From: Nostoc sp. CENA543
GTDB lineage: Bacteria > Cyanobacteriota > Cyanobacteriia > Cyanobacteriales > Nostocaceae
Direction of reading: 5' to 3'
DNA: 64,000 nucleotides
Assembly: GCF_002896875.1 (NCBI RefSeq)
Contig: NZ_CP023278.1
Coordinates: forward strand, 682,001 to 746,000
The notes under the pieces are model-generated. The model did no database searches and had not been told where the DNA came from. It saw only the letters and a program-made list of their open reading frames with translations. A program made the translations under genes and the position numbers. Every line of letters starts with the position of its first letter. Positions within the stretch are counted from its first letter, which is position 1. Positions 1-8,721 of the stretch are shown in pieces.

Positions 1-60
1 GCACCAAGCGAAAAACTGCGTGCTGCTGCTCAACGCTATAAACAAAACATGGGTGTGTAA
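1..60 (+). CDS. DUF1778 (TacA-like) antitoxin, C-terminal end only
   Basis: The first 20 codons are open and end in TAA at 58-60. The visible tail contains the motif EKLRAAAQRYKQ, which matches the usual C-terminus of DUF1778 antitoxins. The stop codon directly abuts the GTG start of a GNAT acetyltransferase, the standard antitoxin-toxin order. Such antitoxins carry an N-terminal ribbon-helix-helix DNA-binding domain and neutralise the toxin through this C-terminal segment. Only the tail is visible, so the identification leans on the neighbour. Confidence 0.6.
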   Translation, partial: APSEKLRAAAQRYKQNMGV

Positions 61-570
61 GTGGCTTTATCTGATGATGATTATTTCATAGAGCCGCTAG
101 GAAAGCATGACCGGGCGGCTTTTTGTTGTGGTGTTGAAGAACTAGACCGTTATTTAAAACAACAAGCCGGACAAGATGCTCGTAAGCGAGTGGCTGCTCC
201 TTTTGTGTTAGTTGAAAAAAGTTCTGGTAGTATCGCTTGTTATTACACACTTTCAGCCACAAGTATTAAATTGGGAGAATTACCATTAGCAATAAGTAAA
301 AAATTGCCAAAATATCCTATAGTTCCTGCAACCCTTCTTGGTCGATTAGCTGTAAATCAAAACCATCGCCAAAAAGGATTAGGAGAAATGCTATTAATGG
401 ATGCACTTTATCGCAGCCTCAACAGCGAAATTGCCACAACTGCTGTAATAGTTGAGGCCAAAGATGATGATGCTCGTTCTTTTTATGAGCATTATAATTT
501 TATGAGGTTTCCTGATTTTTCTCACAGACTTTTTCTAATGATGGAAACTATCGCCAAAATGTTTGCGTAA
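61..570 (+). CDS. GNAT-family acetyltransferase toxin (TacT-like)
   Basis: A 169-residue GNAT N-acetyltransferase. The acetyl-CoA pyrophosphate-binding loop is visible as LGRLAVNQNHRQKGLGEMLL at about residues 93-112, followed by a C-terminal SFYEHYNF segment typical of GNAT strand 5 and helix 4. Toxins of this type (TacT, AtaT) acetylate the amino group of aminoacyl-tRNA and block translation. The GTG start at 61 follows the antitoxin stop with no gap, which implies translational coupling. The next gene is on the other strand, so the pair forms its own unit. Toxin function is inferred from family and pairing; the substrate tRNA is unknown. Confidence 0.8.
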   Translation: MALSDDDYFIEPLGKHDRAAFCCGVEELDRYLKQQAGQDARKRVAAPFVLVEKSSGSIACYYTLSATSIKLGELPLAISKKLPKYPIVPATLLGRLAVNQNHRQKGLGEMLLMDALYRSLNSEIATTAVIVEAKDDDARSFYEHYNFMRFPDFSHRLFLMMETIAKMFA

Positions 571-654
571 ATAGGAAAACTTTTTCACCCATCTTGTAAG
601 CATCTTCTTCCATGTAAATGATGCGATTGTTATTTTCTCTTCTTAAATTACCTA

Positions 655-1395
655 TTATTCAGATTTACTAATAAATACAAATCCTCGCGTTTTACCGGAA
701 ACTGAATCAACTGTATTCATTGCTTTCCACAAATCCGTTGTCTTCACCCAAACGGGCGGATATTTATAACGGGAGACATCCATAATTAAAAATCTATCTG
801 TCTGCTCGTTATATGCGGCTAAAGGCGATATGTGTCCCCCACGTTCCTGATTAATTTCTTTACGTAAATAATTAACGATGACAAAATTTCCTGGCTGTTG
901 TAAATTGGCTGCCGCCATTTTTCTAAAGTCATCTATATTAGAATCAGCAGCATGATAGACTTTAACGCTGACATCATAACTAGCAATTAATCCTCCCAGT
1001 TCTACCAAAGTTATACCTTGACGTGAGACTTTTTCTGGAGTAATGACTGCTTGAGTTTTGGGATTACTAAAAAAGTTCTCTTGTGTAAAAATTCTATAGG
1101 GAGAATATTGTGGTGCTACTGGTGCAGAAATTTCCAGGCTATTGAAAACCATTACAATACTAGCGACACCACAATAAGCTTGATTATTTTGAGTAATAAA
1201 CTGGCTACTTAAAGGAAAGAAGTCTTCCCGATGACGACTAGTAATTAATAAATTTTCTCCAGCGTCAGAGTTGAAATTAACTAGATTAGGAGCTAGTTTG
1301 AGAGTTTGAGATAGTGCTTGATTGCTAGCAGTAGATAACCCGATAATGGTAGCGGAAATAAAAGTTTTAATACTTGTTTGCAGCTTCAAAATCAT
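655..1395 (-). CDS. Prokaryotic phytochelatin-synthase-like cysteine protease
   Basis: A 246-residue protein with an N-terminal hydrophobic segment (about residues 8-28) that looks like a signal peptide. The papain-like PCS fold is shown by the QAYCGVAS motif (Cys75), GGHISPLAAY (His188) and FLIMDVSRY (Asp206). The spacing of this triad (113 and 18 residues) equals that of the Nostoc enzyme NsPCS/Alr0975 (Cys70, His183, Asp201). Cyanobacterial members lack the plant C-terminal domain. They mainly hydrolyse glutathione or its conjugates to gamma-glutamylcysteine and make little phytochelatin. Likely periplasmic. It stands alone between oppositely oriented genes. Confidence 0.88.
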   Translation of the reverse strand: MILKLQTSIKTFISATIIGLSTASNQALSQTLKLAPNLVNFNSDAGENLLITSRHREDFFPLSSQFITQNNQAYCGVASIVMVFNSLEISAPVAPQYSPYRIFTQENFFSNPKTQAVITPEKVSRQGITLVELGGLIASYDVSVKVYHAADSNIDDFRKMAAANLQQPGNFVIVNYLRKEINQERGGHISPLAAYNEQTDRFLIMDVSRYKYPPVWVKTTDLWKAMNTVDSVSGKTRGFVFISKSE

Positions 1396-1437
1396 CTCTA
1401 TACTTTTTCTATAAACAAAATTTCAATGGATGTTAAA

Positions 1438-1474
1438 CCTGAATCGTGTTAGCGATGCGTTAGCACGGTTCAGG
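1438..1474. repeat. Imperfect hairpin upstream of the PCS-like gene
   Basis: CCTGAATCGTG and GCACGGTTCAGG form a near-perfect inverted repeat around a loop that contains ttagcgatgcgtta. It lies between the PCS-like gene and the Coq4 gene, both on the minus strand, so it could terminate the Coq4-side transcript poorly or be one of the dispersed palindromes common between Nostoc genes. There is no T-run next to it. Confidence 0.5.
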
Positions 1475-1532
1475 AATCACCGCACTTTTAGGGTAGTGAG
1501 GATGTCAAGAAATACCCAATAAGATACAATTC

Positions 1533-2201
1533 CTAATTGGGATGGAAAACTGTAATTCCCAATTCACTACGCCATTGAGTTAAGGGTTTTTCCCAATTAT
1601 CTTCCCATTTTTGTGCCATCAAGGGTTTGGCGTTGAGTCCCATTTCCCAACCGCGATAAATATACTGCATAATGGCTGCTAATTCTGGGGTATTATTCAA
1701 GAAGTTAATAATACCAGCAGTCATAATAGCGATCGCAATGGGCGATTTCATCTGTGCTAGCTGAAAAGCTTGTAACCCCAGTTCCCCTGGTGCGTCAGTC
1801 TTAAACCCAGTTACAATATGATGGATATCATGGGTTTGACTGCGGCGCAAACTGACATAACTAATATCGTCTTTGACTTCTCTGGGACGATAAAATGTAG
1901 GATCAAAGTTGTTTGCAGTTAGATACGCTGCAAACTGATAACCCAAGGAATCTGGCGAATAGGTGAGTAATTTGGCTACATCTGGTACGGGGGCTAAATA
2001 ACGTTCCTGAATAATTGCTGCTACTTCCAGTTGTGATTTGAGATATTCTACAGAGATGGTGCTGAGTTCTGTTTTAGCAAGAATCGCATCTAAATCATAA
2101 ATTGCTGAGAACGTTGCAGGGTCTTGAGTCATTATACAAAAACTCTGGAGTGCCTGAATTTGTTCAGCTAGGGGAATTTCTTGTTGGGTAGATAAAATCA
2201 T
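1533..2201 (-). CDS. Coq4 family protein
   Basis: A 222-residue protein of the Coq4 family. The metal-binding signature HDxxH(x11)E is present exactly as HDIHHIVTGFKTDAPGE at about residues 124-140. The C-terminal half has the usual helical pattern ending in a Trp-rich segment (QKWEDNWEKPLTQWRSELG). In eukaryotes Coq4 organises the ubiquinone biosynthetic complex and takes part in C1 decarboxylation. Cyanobacteria make plastoquinone instead of ubiquinone, so the role here is open. The nearest gene upstream in the same direction is the ABC permease, about 105 bases away, with no clear coupling. Confidence 0.82.
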   Translation of the reverse strand: MILSTQQEIPLAEQIQALQSFCIMTQDPATFSAIYDLDAILAKTELSTISVEYLKSQLEVAAIIQERYLAPVPDVAKLLTYSPDSLGYQFAAYLTANNFDPTFYRPREVKDDISYVSLRRSQTHDIHHIVTGFKTDAPGELGLQAFQLAQMKSPIAIAIMTAGIINFLNNTPELAAIMQYIYRGWEMGLNAKPLMAQKWEDNWEKPLTQWRSELGITVFHPN

Positions 2202-2306
2202 GTTTAGTTCCCTTTTTTAGTAAAAAACATAAATCTATAAATACTGCTAAACCAGAAAAATTCTACTAGACCAGGGAATGATTACCCAGATAAATTTTGA
2301 TGAAAC

Positions 2307-2939
2307 TTAATTTTCTACCTTTAATTTTTTTTCTAGCCAACCAATTAATGAATCTGCCAATAAAGCGATCGCGGCGGCAGGAACTGCACCTGCTAAAATT
2401 AACTGGTTATTCACAATAGCAATTCCTCGAAAGATAAATACCCCCAAACCCCCAGCCCCAATTGCAGCCGCAATAGTCGCAACCCCAATTGCAATCACTG
2501 TTGCCACTCTCACCCCTGCTAAAATTACCGCCATTGCTAAGGGAATTTCTACCTGAAATAACAATTGTCTATCAGTCATTCCCATCCCCCGCCCAGCTTC
2601 GCGAATTGCAGGATCTACGCTGGTAATTCCTGTATAAGTATTACGAATTATCGGCAATAAGGAATATAAAGTTAAAGCCACAATTGCCGGAACAGCACCA
2701 ACTCCGCCAATTACAGGTACAGGAATTAGTAACCCAAATAAAGCTAAACTCGGAATAGTTTGCAGGATATTAACAACACCTAAAATTGGTTGTCGGAGTT
2801 GCTTTTGCCGGGTGATAAAAATTCCTAAAGGAATCCCCACAATAATGGCAATACTAATAGCAACACCCACCAAAAATAAATGCTCTAGCGTGTGTTGTAA
2901 AATTTCTGGGGCATACTTCACTAAAAAGAAATCTTTCAT
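2307..2939 (-). CDS. Osmoprotectant (glycine betaine/choline type) ABC transporter permease
   Basis: An integral membrane permease of the OpuC/ProW class with about six membrane helices. The EAA loop is visible as REAGRGMGMTDRQLLFQVEIPLAM. I chose the ATG at 2939 because it overlaps the ATPase stop as ATGA, the classic coupled start, giving 210 residues. An in-frame ATG at 2966 would add nine residues that overlap the ATPase gene. It partners the upstream ATPase. No substrate-binding protein or second permease lies next to it, so those parts must be encoded elsewhere or be dispensable. Confidence 0.85.
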   Translation of the reverse strand: MKDFFLVKYAPEILQHTLEHLFLVGVAISIAIIVGIPLGIFITRQKQLRQPILGVVNILQTIPSLALFGLLIPVPVIGGVGAVPAIVALTLYSLLPIIRNTYTGITSVDPAIREAGRGMGMTDRQLLFQVEIPLAMAVILAGVRVATVIAIGVATIAAAIGAGGLGVFIFRGIAIVNNQLILAGAVPAAAIALLADSLIGWLEKKLKVEN

Positions 2940-3694
2940 AGGTTGTCTTGCTGGGAACGCAGACATTGGAGAAAAGCCAGAGTTTCTGGATGTTGGGATT
3001 GCATGAATTCATCCTTGGTACCTAACACTACCAATTCTCCCCCATACATTAACCCAATGCGTGATGCTAAAACAAAGGCTTCTTGAATATCGTGGGTGAC
3101 AAACACCACTGTTTTACCTAATTCCCGTTGCAACCGCCGAAATTCTTGTTGTAATTCTAAGCGTGTAATCGGATCAAGTGCGCCAAAAGGTTCATCCATT
3201 AATAATACAGGAGGATCGGCGGCTAAAGCTCTAGCTACGCCTACCCTTTGTCTTTGTCCCCCCGATAATTCATGGGGATAACGCCTAGCAAATTGCGCTG
3301 GATCTAGTCCTACTAAATGTAATAATTCGTAGACTCTGGTTTTAATTTGTTTGGGTTTCCAACCTTCTAGAGAAGGAACTAAACCCACATTCCGTTCGAC
3401 TGTGAAATGGGGAAATAGACCAGTTTCTTGAATAACATAGCCAATTTTCCGCCGCAGTTTAATTTCATCCCATTGGGTAGTCGCTACACCATTAAATAAC
3501 ACCTCTCCTTGGCTGGGTGTCAATAAGCGGTTAATTAATTTCATAGTGGTAGTTTTACCGCTACCACTACGTCCCAGTAATACTAATGCTTCTCCATGAT
3601 GAATCGCAAAATTGAGATTTGACACCAAAGAACGATGGTTACGACTCAAGGTAACATCACAAAATTGAATGGCAATTGAGTTAGCTTGTGGCAT
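2936..3694 (-). CDS. Osmoprotectant ABC transporter ATP-binding protein (OpuCA/ProV-like)
   Basis: A 252-residue ABC ATPase with Walker A GRSGSGKTT, signature LSGGQRQRVGVARAL, Walker B VLLMDEPFGALD and a switch His in FVTHDIQEA. EPFGALDPITRLELQ followed by the IQEAFVLASRIGLMYGG segment is characteristic of quaternary-amine importers. The long C-terminal CBS domains of OpuCA/ProV are absent, as in shorter OpuC homologues. It is the first gene of a two-gene operon and its stop overlaps the permease start by ATGA. It would drive uptake of compatible solutes at the plasma membrane; the substrate is inferred from family. Confidence 0.85.
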   Translation of the reverse strand: MPQANSIAIQFCDVTLSRNHRSLVSNLNFAIHHGEALVLLGRSGSGKTTTMKLINRLLTPSQGEVLFNGVATTQWDEIKLRRKIGYVIQETGLFPHFTVERNVGLVPSLEGWKPKQIKTRVYELLHLVGLDPAQFARRYPHELSGGQRQRVGVARALAADPPVLLMDEPFGALDPITRLELQQEFRRLQRELGKTVVFVTHDIQEAFVLASRIGLMYGGELVVLGTKDEFMQSQHPETLAFLQCLRSQQDNL

Positions 3695-3791
3695 GACAGT
3701 GAAAAATTATGCTGCCTGTTAGCCTCAGATTCTACTCTTTGGCATACCTTAGCGTAAACCTTTTCGCTCCTTGGCGTTAATTAACTACTAG

Positions 3792-5453
3792 CTACAATGC
3801 CTTTGTTGCTGACTCACCAGCTTTCTTTAATTGGCGCGTTATTTGCAACAACATGAAACTCAAAAGGATTGTGTGTCCGATAATTCCCATAATGGAAGTA
3901 ATTATTGTTACTTCACCTGATGGATATAAAACAACTACGGGTGCAGCTACGGAAAATAGCCAAAGGAAAGTATAGTTTTGAGGAGAGGAAAACAGCATAC
4001 CCAAAGCTACGACTGGTAAGATCATCACACCGATCATCACACCATTAGTCAAAAATAGCCTTTGTCCGTGTTTCATCAGTAAAAGTAGCTGTGTTAAGGC
4101 TGCATAGATGAGGGTGAGACTACCAGCAAAGATGAGGGCGACTAAGGAAACAACTTTATCCTCTCGATCAGCTAAAGAAACAAGGGCAAATAAACTCAAG
4201 CCTGTAATGGCAATCATGACATTAATCGCGATCGCCAAGATCGCCGGACTTTTTTCACCCCAAATTAAGTCTTGAACTAAATTCAGCTTTTTACCCTGTT
4301 GAGTGCCGAAATGACGATAACGCGCCCAATCTTGTAATGTGTGACGATGGGGAGTTAAGGCTGCAATTAAATACAAGCAAAAACACAAGTCCAGAAACAT
4401 CAAACAAGCGATGTTTTCTCGCATGGCGTAAGTATAACTACCATCACCAAAGACTAATTGTGACCAGTTAGCAAAGCCCACAGTAATAATTGTGAAAGCT
4501 GATGTGAGCCAGTAACTCTGTTGTTTACTGAGCATGGTAGCATTGCGATCGCGGAAGCATCTTTGTAATGATTGCCAAAGAAAATAAGCTCCCACTAAAT
4601 GAATCACTACCGTAAAACCAATAATTTCTACCCAACTGTTTCCTATTAGAAAATTAAACCAACGCACATTAGCTACATCCATCCTATTTGTGTCGTTTCC
4701 CAAACTGGAAATGACATAATAAGGATTCAGGAAATTCAAAATTTTAAATGGATGATTACTGGTAGTGCCGCTTGTAATTACTTGTTGAGTGATTGACAAA
4801 AATCCTAAAACTGCGCCACTTCCTAACCACGCTTGAAAGCTACCTAACCAAGAACCGACCAAACCAAATAACAGTGCGCCACTAAAGTAAAGTAAACTAG
4901 AAGTAAGAACCAGAATATAAAAACCGCAAATCAAACCTAAAGGAATTTGAGCGTTTAAACCTAACCATAAATGAAACGGAATCGCTAGGCACACTCCCAA
5001 ATAGACTAAGATGGGAACTCCTAACATTTTACCGAAAAGAATACTTTGGGGTGATTGCGGACTCAAGCGAATAAAGTTGAGTGTATCGCGTCTTTCTTCT
5101 GTAGATAAATCGTTAATGAGTAGGTAAATACCCGCCACAATAATTACAAAAATCCCCAGAATACTCAGCCAGCTAAATGTATCTTGAAACCACACTTGCC
5201 AATTTATATCCAGATTCCCGGAATTATCTAAAAAGCATTCATTGTAAATCTCTAAATTCTGACCTCGACAATATCTATTTGAACCGATTGGATTACTGGG
5301 TAAAAGACCTTGAAAATAAAGGAACACCACCAACTGCGTCAGGAAGGAAGCAACCATGATGATTAACACATTGCGTTTATGCAATCGTCCTTTAATCTCA
5401 CGTAATAATTGCGGATTCCAGTCTCCGATTTGATTTATCCAGTTAGTTTGCAT
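3792..5453 (-). CDS. ABC-2 type transporter permease, cyanobacterial family (copy 1)
   Basis: A 553-residue membrane protein with a short cytoplasmic N-terminus (GDWNPQLLREIKGRL), a first membrane helix, an extracytoplasmic segment with two cysteines and then about ten further hydrophobic helices. The conserved ERRDTLNFIRLSPQSPQSI stretch followed by GKMLGVP at about residues 117-147 is nearly repeated in the neighbouring gene, so the two are paralogues. It is the last gene of a three-gene minus-strand operon with a paralogous permease and an NatA/CcmA-type ATPase. It probably forms half of a heterodimeric exporter. Cargo unknown. Confidence 0.75.
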   Translation of the reverse strand: MQTNWINQIGDWNPQLLREIKGRLHKRNVLIIMVASFLTQLVVFLYFQGLLPSNPIGSNRYCRGQNLEIYNECFLDNSGNLDINWQVWFQDTFSWLSILGIFVIIVAGIYLLINDLSTEERRDTLNFIRLSPQSPQSILFGKMLGVPILVYLGVCLAIPFHLWLGLNAQIPLGLICGFYILVLTSSLLYFSGALLFGLVGSWLGSFQAWLGSGAVLGFLSITQQVITSGTTSNHPFKILNFLNPYYVISSLGNDTNRMDVANVRWFNFLIGNSWVEIIGFTVVIHLVGAYFLWQSLQRCFRDRNATMLSKQQSYWLTSAFTIITVGFANWSQLVFGDGSYTYAMRENIACLMFLDLCFCLYLIAALTPHRHTLQDWARYRHFGTQQGKKLNLVQDLIWGEKSPAILAIAINVMIAITGLSLFALVSLADREDKVVSLVALIFAGSLTLIYAALTQLLLLMKHGQRLFLTNGVMIGVMILPVVALGMLFSSPQNYTFLWLFSVAAPVVVLYPSGEVTIITSIMGIIGHTILLSFMLLQITRQLKKAGESATKAL

Positions 5454-5563
5454 AGTGAAAACTCATGTGGTGTTAGGTGGAATTGACTTACACAACTGGT
5501 AGATGTTTTAAGTTTATAGTCAGGAATATGTTCCTAACTATAAACATCGGATAATTGATATAT

Positions 5564-7465
5564 TTAGCGTCCTGCTAATAAAGCTTTACTAGCAGATTCC
5601 CCCGCCAGTTTGATTTGTTTGTTGAGGTGAAAATTCAACAATCCTAAAACCATCAACTCAGCTAAAAGTGACATAAAAACAGTAATAGTTGCAGAGTCTT
5701 TTACACCCGCCCAAGGAAAAGTCGAAAATAGCCACACTGAAGGATAATTTTCTGGATAAATGCTACATAATCCTAGAATCGCCGGTGGGAGAAACATGAC
5801 TAAAGCCATAGTGCCAACTCCCCAGATACCCCGTTGAGGATTTTTTAGCATCAGCATAGTTTGCAATATGGCAGCATAAATCATTGCCATGCTGACAAAT
5901 AAGGCTACACTTAAAACCGCTTTCATTCTCCCAATTTCGTTCATCCAACCAAGAGCGTTGCTATTTCTGAAATTTAATGCAGGTGCAATAATTATCCAAA
6001 TAACTACAGGTGTCACAATAATTAAAAGGTTGATAGCAATTGCTATCAAAGATGGGCTTTTTTCTCCCCAAATGCCATCTTTTAACCAAGAACTACGCCA
6101 AAATTTTTGCTGATTAGACACTTCATAGTAACTATAGCGTGACCAGTCTTGAATTTGCTGGCGATGGGGAGATAAAACAATCATCAGCGCAAACACCAAC
6201 GCCACGTTAAACAATATAAGCAAAACCAAGTTTTCGCCGATTTGATGATTTACATCATAGTAGCAATTCCTCCCATAATAAGGATAACAGGAGTTATTTG
6301 CGTACTGGAGAGTAAATCCCCAAAAGATGAACTGACAACAACCGACAAAAAAATAGCTTTGACCTTTACTTAAAACGGCTGTTTCAGGATTGCGAAATCG
6401 ACGCTGTAATGCTTGCCAAGCCCAGTAGATACCAACACTGTAGTTAAATAAATGTAAGGCTAATAAACCTACAAGACTTTTACCTAAAGGTAAGTAGAAA
6501 AATTGTAATTCATCTAGGGATCGATCCCCATATTTGCGGAATACATTACTAAATAGATAACCCATCATGTCAAATGGGCTTAATATTCTTAACCATGTGG
6601 CTGTATTGATACTATCAGAGCTATAAGAAGCTAAGTTAAAAGTTGTAAACAAGAATAATAAAACTGCACCACTAGCTAACCAAGGTTGAAATCCACTAAA
6701 CCAACGACTAATTAAGCCAAATAAAAGTGCGTAACTATAAAAGAAAGCGCAACAACCAACAAGCAAAATATCAAATATGAGGATGTGGCTCAAGGCGATT
6801 TTGGCAGATAAGCCAGAAAGCAAATGTAAAGGTAAAGCTGCAAATACTATCAGATAAATGACAATCGGTACTCCTAACATTTTGCCTATTAAAATGCTCA
6901 TTTCTGATTGGGGAGTCAGACGCAAAAAATTCAGCGTTCCGCGTCGTTCTTCTTGCGCCAAATTATTAATGAGCAGATATGTACCAGCTACTAACAAAAT
7001 AAACACAAACACCACAGTTAAGGTGAGAAAAATATATTCCCAGTGATCCCGCCACCAAAGAGTGAAATTGATTTGAGCAGTAGGACAGTATGTCTCATAG
7101 AGATTTCTATTAATATTGGTCTGTTCTGTTTGGAAACTGGCTAACTGGGTTTTTAGTGCTTGTAACTTGACTTTATCAAAGTTGGGTTGACCACTATATG
7201 TATTAATCTTTTGCTGGACTTGAGTAATTAATTGAGACAGTATATTGAGGCGTTCACGATAACCTGGAGCTAAATTGCAATATGTCCCGGACATAGAATA
7301 TTTTGCCCCAGGATAATCAGCAAATTGATAGATAAAAGTTCCTAGTTGCCCTAGTAGCGATAAGCCAACGGCAATCACTATATTAAAAACCTTGAGCCGA
7401 CCTTTAAGTTCCCGGAATAACTGTGGATTCCAGTTGCCTATTTTATCTATTAAATTCAGCATCAT
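5564..7465 (-). CDS. ABC-2 type transporter permease, cyanobacterial family (copy 2)
   Basis: A 633-residue paralogue of the downstream permease, with the same N-terminal GNWNPQLFRELKGRL and the same QERRGTLNFLRLTPQS...GKMLGVP core. It differs by an insertion of about 70 residues between the first two membrane helices (about residues 55-130), with heptad-like spacing and flanking cysteines (TYCNLAP, ETYCPTA). That suggests an extracytoplasmic coiled coil possibly clamped by a disulphide. It sits 24 bases downstream of the ATPase gene, in one operon. The substrate cannot be read from the sequence. Confidence 0.75.
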   Translation of the reverse strand: MMLNLIDKIGNWNPQLFRELKGRLKVFNIVIAVGLSLLGQLGTFIYQFADYPGAKYSMSGTYCNLAPGYRERLNILSQLITQVQQKINTYSGQPNFDKVKLQALKTQLASFQTEQTNINRNLYETYCPTAQINFTLWWRDHWEYIFLTLTVVFVFILLVAGTYLLINNLAQEERRGTLNFLRLTPQSEMSILIGKMLGVPIVIYLIVFAALPLHLLSGLSAKIALSHILIFDILLVGCCAFFYSYALLFGLISRWFSGFQPWLASGAVLLFLFTTFNLASYSSDSINTATWLRILSPFDMMGYLFSNVFRKYGDRSLDELQFFYLPLGKSLVGLLALHLFNYSVGIYWAWQALQRRFRNPETAVLSKGQSYFFVGCCQFIFWGFTLQYANNSCYPYYGRNCYYDVNHQIGENLVLLILFNVALVFALMIVLSPHRQQIQDWSRYSYYEVSNQQKFWRSSWLKDGIWGEKSPSLIAIAINLLIIVTPVVIWIIIAPALNFRNSNALGWMNEIGRMKAVLSVALFVSMAMIYAAILQTMLMLKNPQRGIWGVGTMALVMFLPPAILGLCSIYPENYPSVWLFSTFPWAGVKDSATITVFMSLLAELMVLGLLNFHLNKQIKLAGESASKALLAGR

Positions 7466-7489
7466 TGGTGGTATCTCCCAAGTTAATGA

Positions 7490-8440
7490 TTAAGATGCTT
7501 GTTTGTGTCCTAGTTTTAAAAATATGGTTTCTAAATCTTCTTGAACACAGTGAAAATCAGTAAGAGGAATCCCCGATGTAATTAGCGATCGCAATAATTC
7601 GGCGCATTCTTCCTGTGTACCGTTAAAATTAACTTTTAAGCCATTTTTACCTGGTAATTTCTCCCACTCTTCTACATGGGGATGATGTTTGACTGCGCTT
7701 AACAGTGCCTCGACATCACCTAAAGTTGATAAAACTATTTGTTGGCGAGATAACCGTTGATAAAGATGTTGGAGGGAGGCACTTTCTACCAGAAACCCTA
7801 ATTCCATAATGCCTACAGAAGTACACAACTCTGCTAAGTCACTCAGCACATGGGAAGAGATTAAAATTGTCATTCCCGCTTCTTGTAGTGCCTTAATAAT
7901 TTCTCGGAATTGCATTCTAGCTATGGGGTCGAGTCCCGAAACAGGCTCATCCAATAACAGTACAATTGGCTCATGGATAATAGTCCGTGCTAAACTCAAA
8001 CGCTGCTTCATCCCCCGTGACAGGGTAGAAATCAGACTGTTGCGTTTATTACCCAGTTGGATGAGTTCTAAAACTTCGTGTAGGCGTTGGGTGCGGCGTG
8101 GTTCTCGCAACCGATACAAACGCGCAAAATAATCTAAGTAATCCCAAACCGTTAAGTCTTCATACAGGGGATAATCATCGGGAAGGTAGCCAAGACGACG
8201 TTTGAGGGTGGGGTTACTCTTGTCACGACGCAGGCGATCGCCGTTAATATAAATCTCACCCGTAGTTGGTTCTTCTGCTGCTGCCAACATTCGGATGAGA
8301 GTGGTTTTACCTGCGCCATTGGGGCCTATCAGTCCGTATACTTCACCTGCTTGGATTTCTAACTCAACATCATTAACGGCTACGTGCCGTTCAAATTGCT
8401 TAGTTAAGCCATTGGTGCGAATTGCTAATTCTTTTGTCAT
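7490..8440 (-). CDS. ABC transporter ATP-binding protein (CcmA/NatA type)
   Basis: A 316-residue ABC ATPase with Walker A GPNGAGKTT, signature LSRGMKQRLSLART, Walker B VLLLDEPVSGLDP and switch ISSHVLSDL. The C-terminal 80 residues after the nucleotide-binding domain form the accessory domain usual for ABC-2 exporters. It heads the operon with the two permeases at 5564 and 3792 and would power both. There is no substrate-binding protein, which fits an exporter. A promoter should lie in 8441-8720, where I could not identify a clear one. Confidence 0.85.
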   Translation of the reverse strand: MTKELAIRTNGLTKQFERHVAVNDVELEIQAGEVYGLIGPNGAGKTTLIRMLAAAEEPTTGEIYINGDRLRRDKSNPTLKRRLGYLPDDYPLYEDLTVWDYLDYFARLYRLREPRRTQRLHEVLELIQLGNKRNSLISTLSRGMKQRLSLARTIIHEPIVLLLDEPVSGLDPIARMQFREIIKALQEAGMTILISSHVLSDLAELCTSVGIMELGFLVESASLQHLYQRLSRQQIVLSTLGDVEALLSAVKHHPHVEEWEKLPGKNGLKVNFNGTQEECAELLRSLITSGIPLTDFHCVQEDLETIFLKLGHKQAS

Positions 8441-8624
8441 AGCTGCTGGGGGTGCGGCTGTTGTTTAAACACTAACCTAACTTCTTTCTACAGCTTTCGG
8501 TAGTCTCGTTTCGGAAACTGTAACCAAAATCACGTATGTCTTGAGTTTGAGGTTGTGGTTTTGCCACATTCCATAGATAGAAAAACTCTACTAAATGCGT
8601 TATCGTCTCGGAGAGAAGTCCATT

Positions 8625-8654
8625 GCAAATTGCGAATTGCGAATTGCGAATTGG
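8625..8654. repeat. Short tandem repeat, heptamer ATTGCGA
   Basis: Three to four head-to-tail copies of a heptamer (attgcga) lie in the 281-base gap between the ABC ATPase and the desaturase remnant. Heptameric STRRs of this kind are typical of heterocystous cyanobacteria. A small minus-strand open frame across this gap is made partly of the repeat and is not credible as a gene. Confidence 0.7.
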
Positions 8655-8721
8655 TATTAGATGGTTTTGAAACTTTGTTATAAAATCCAGGTACATAAGT
8701 GATTTTTTAGATACCACTGTC

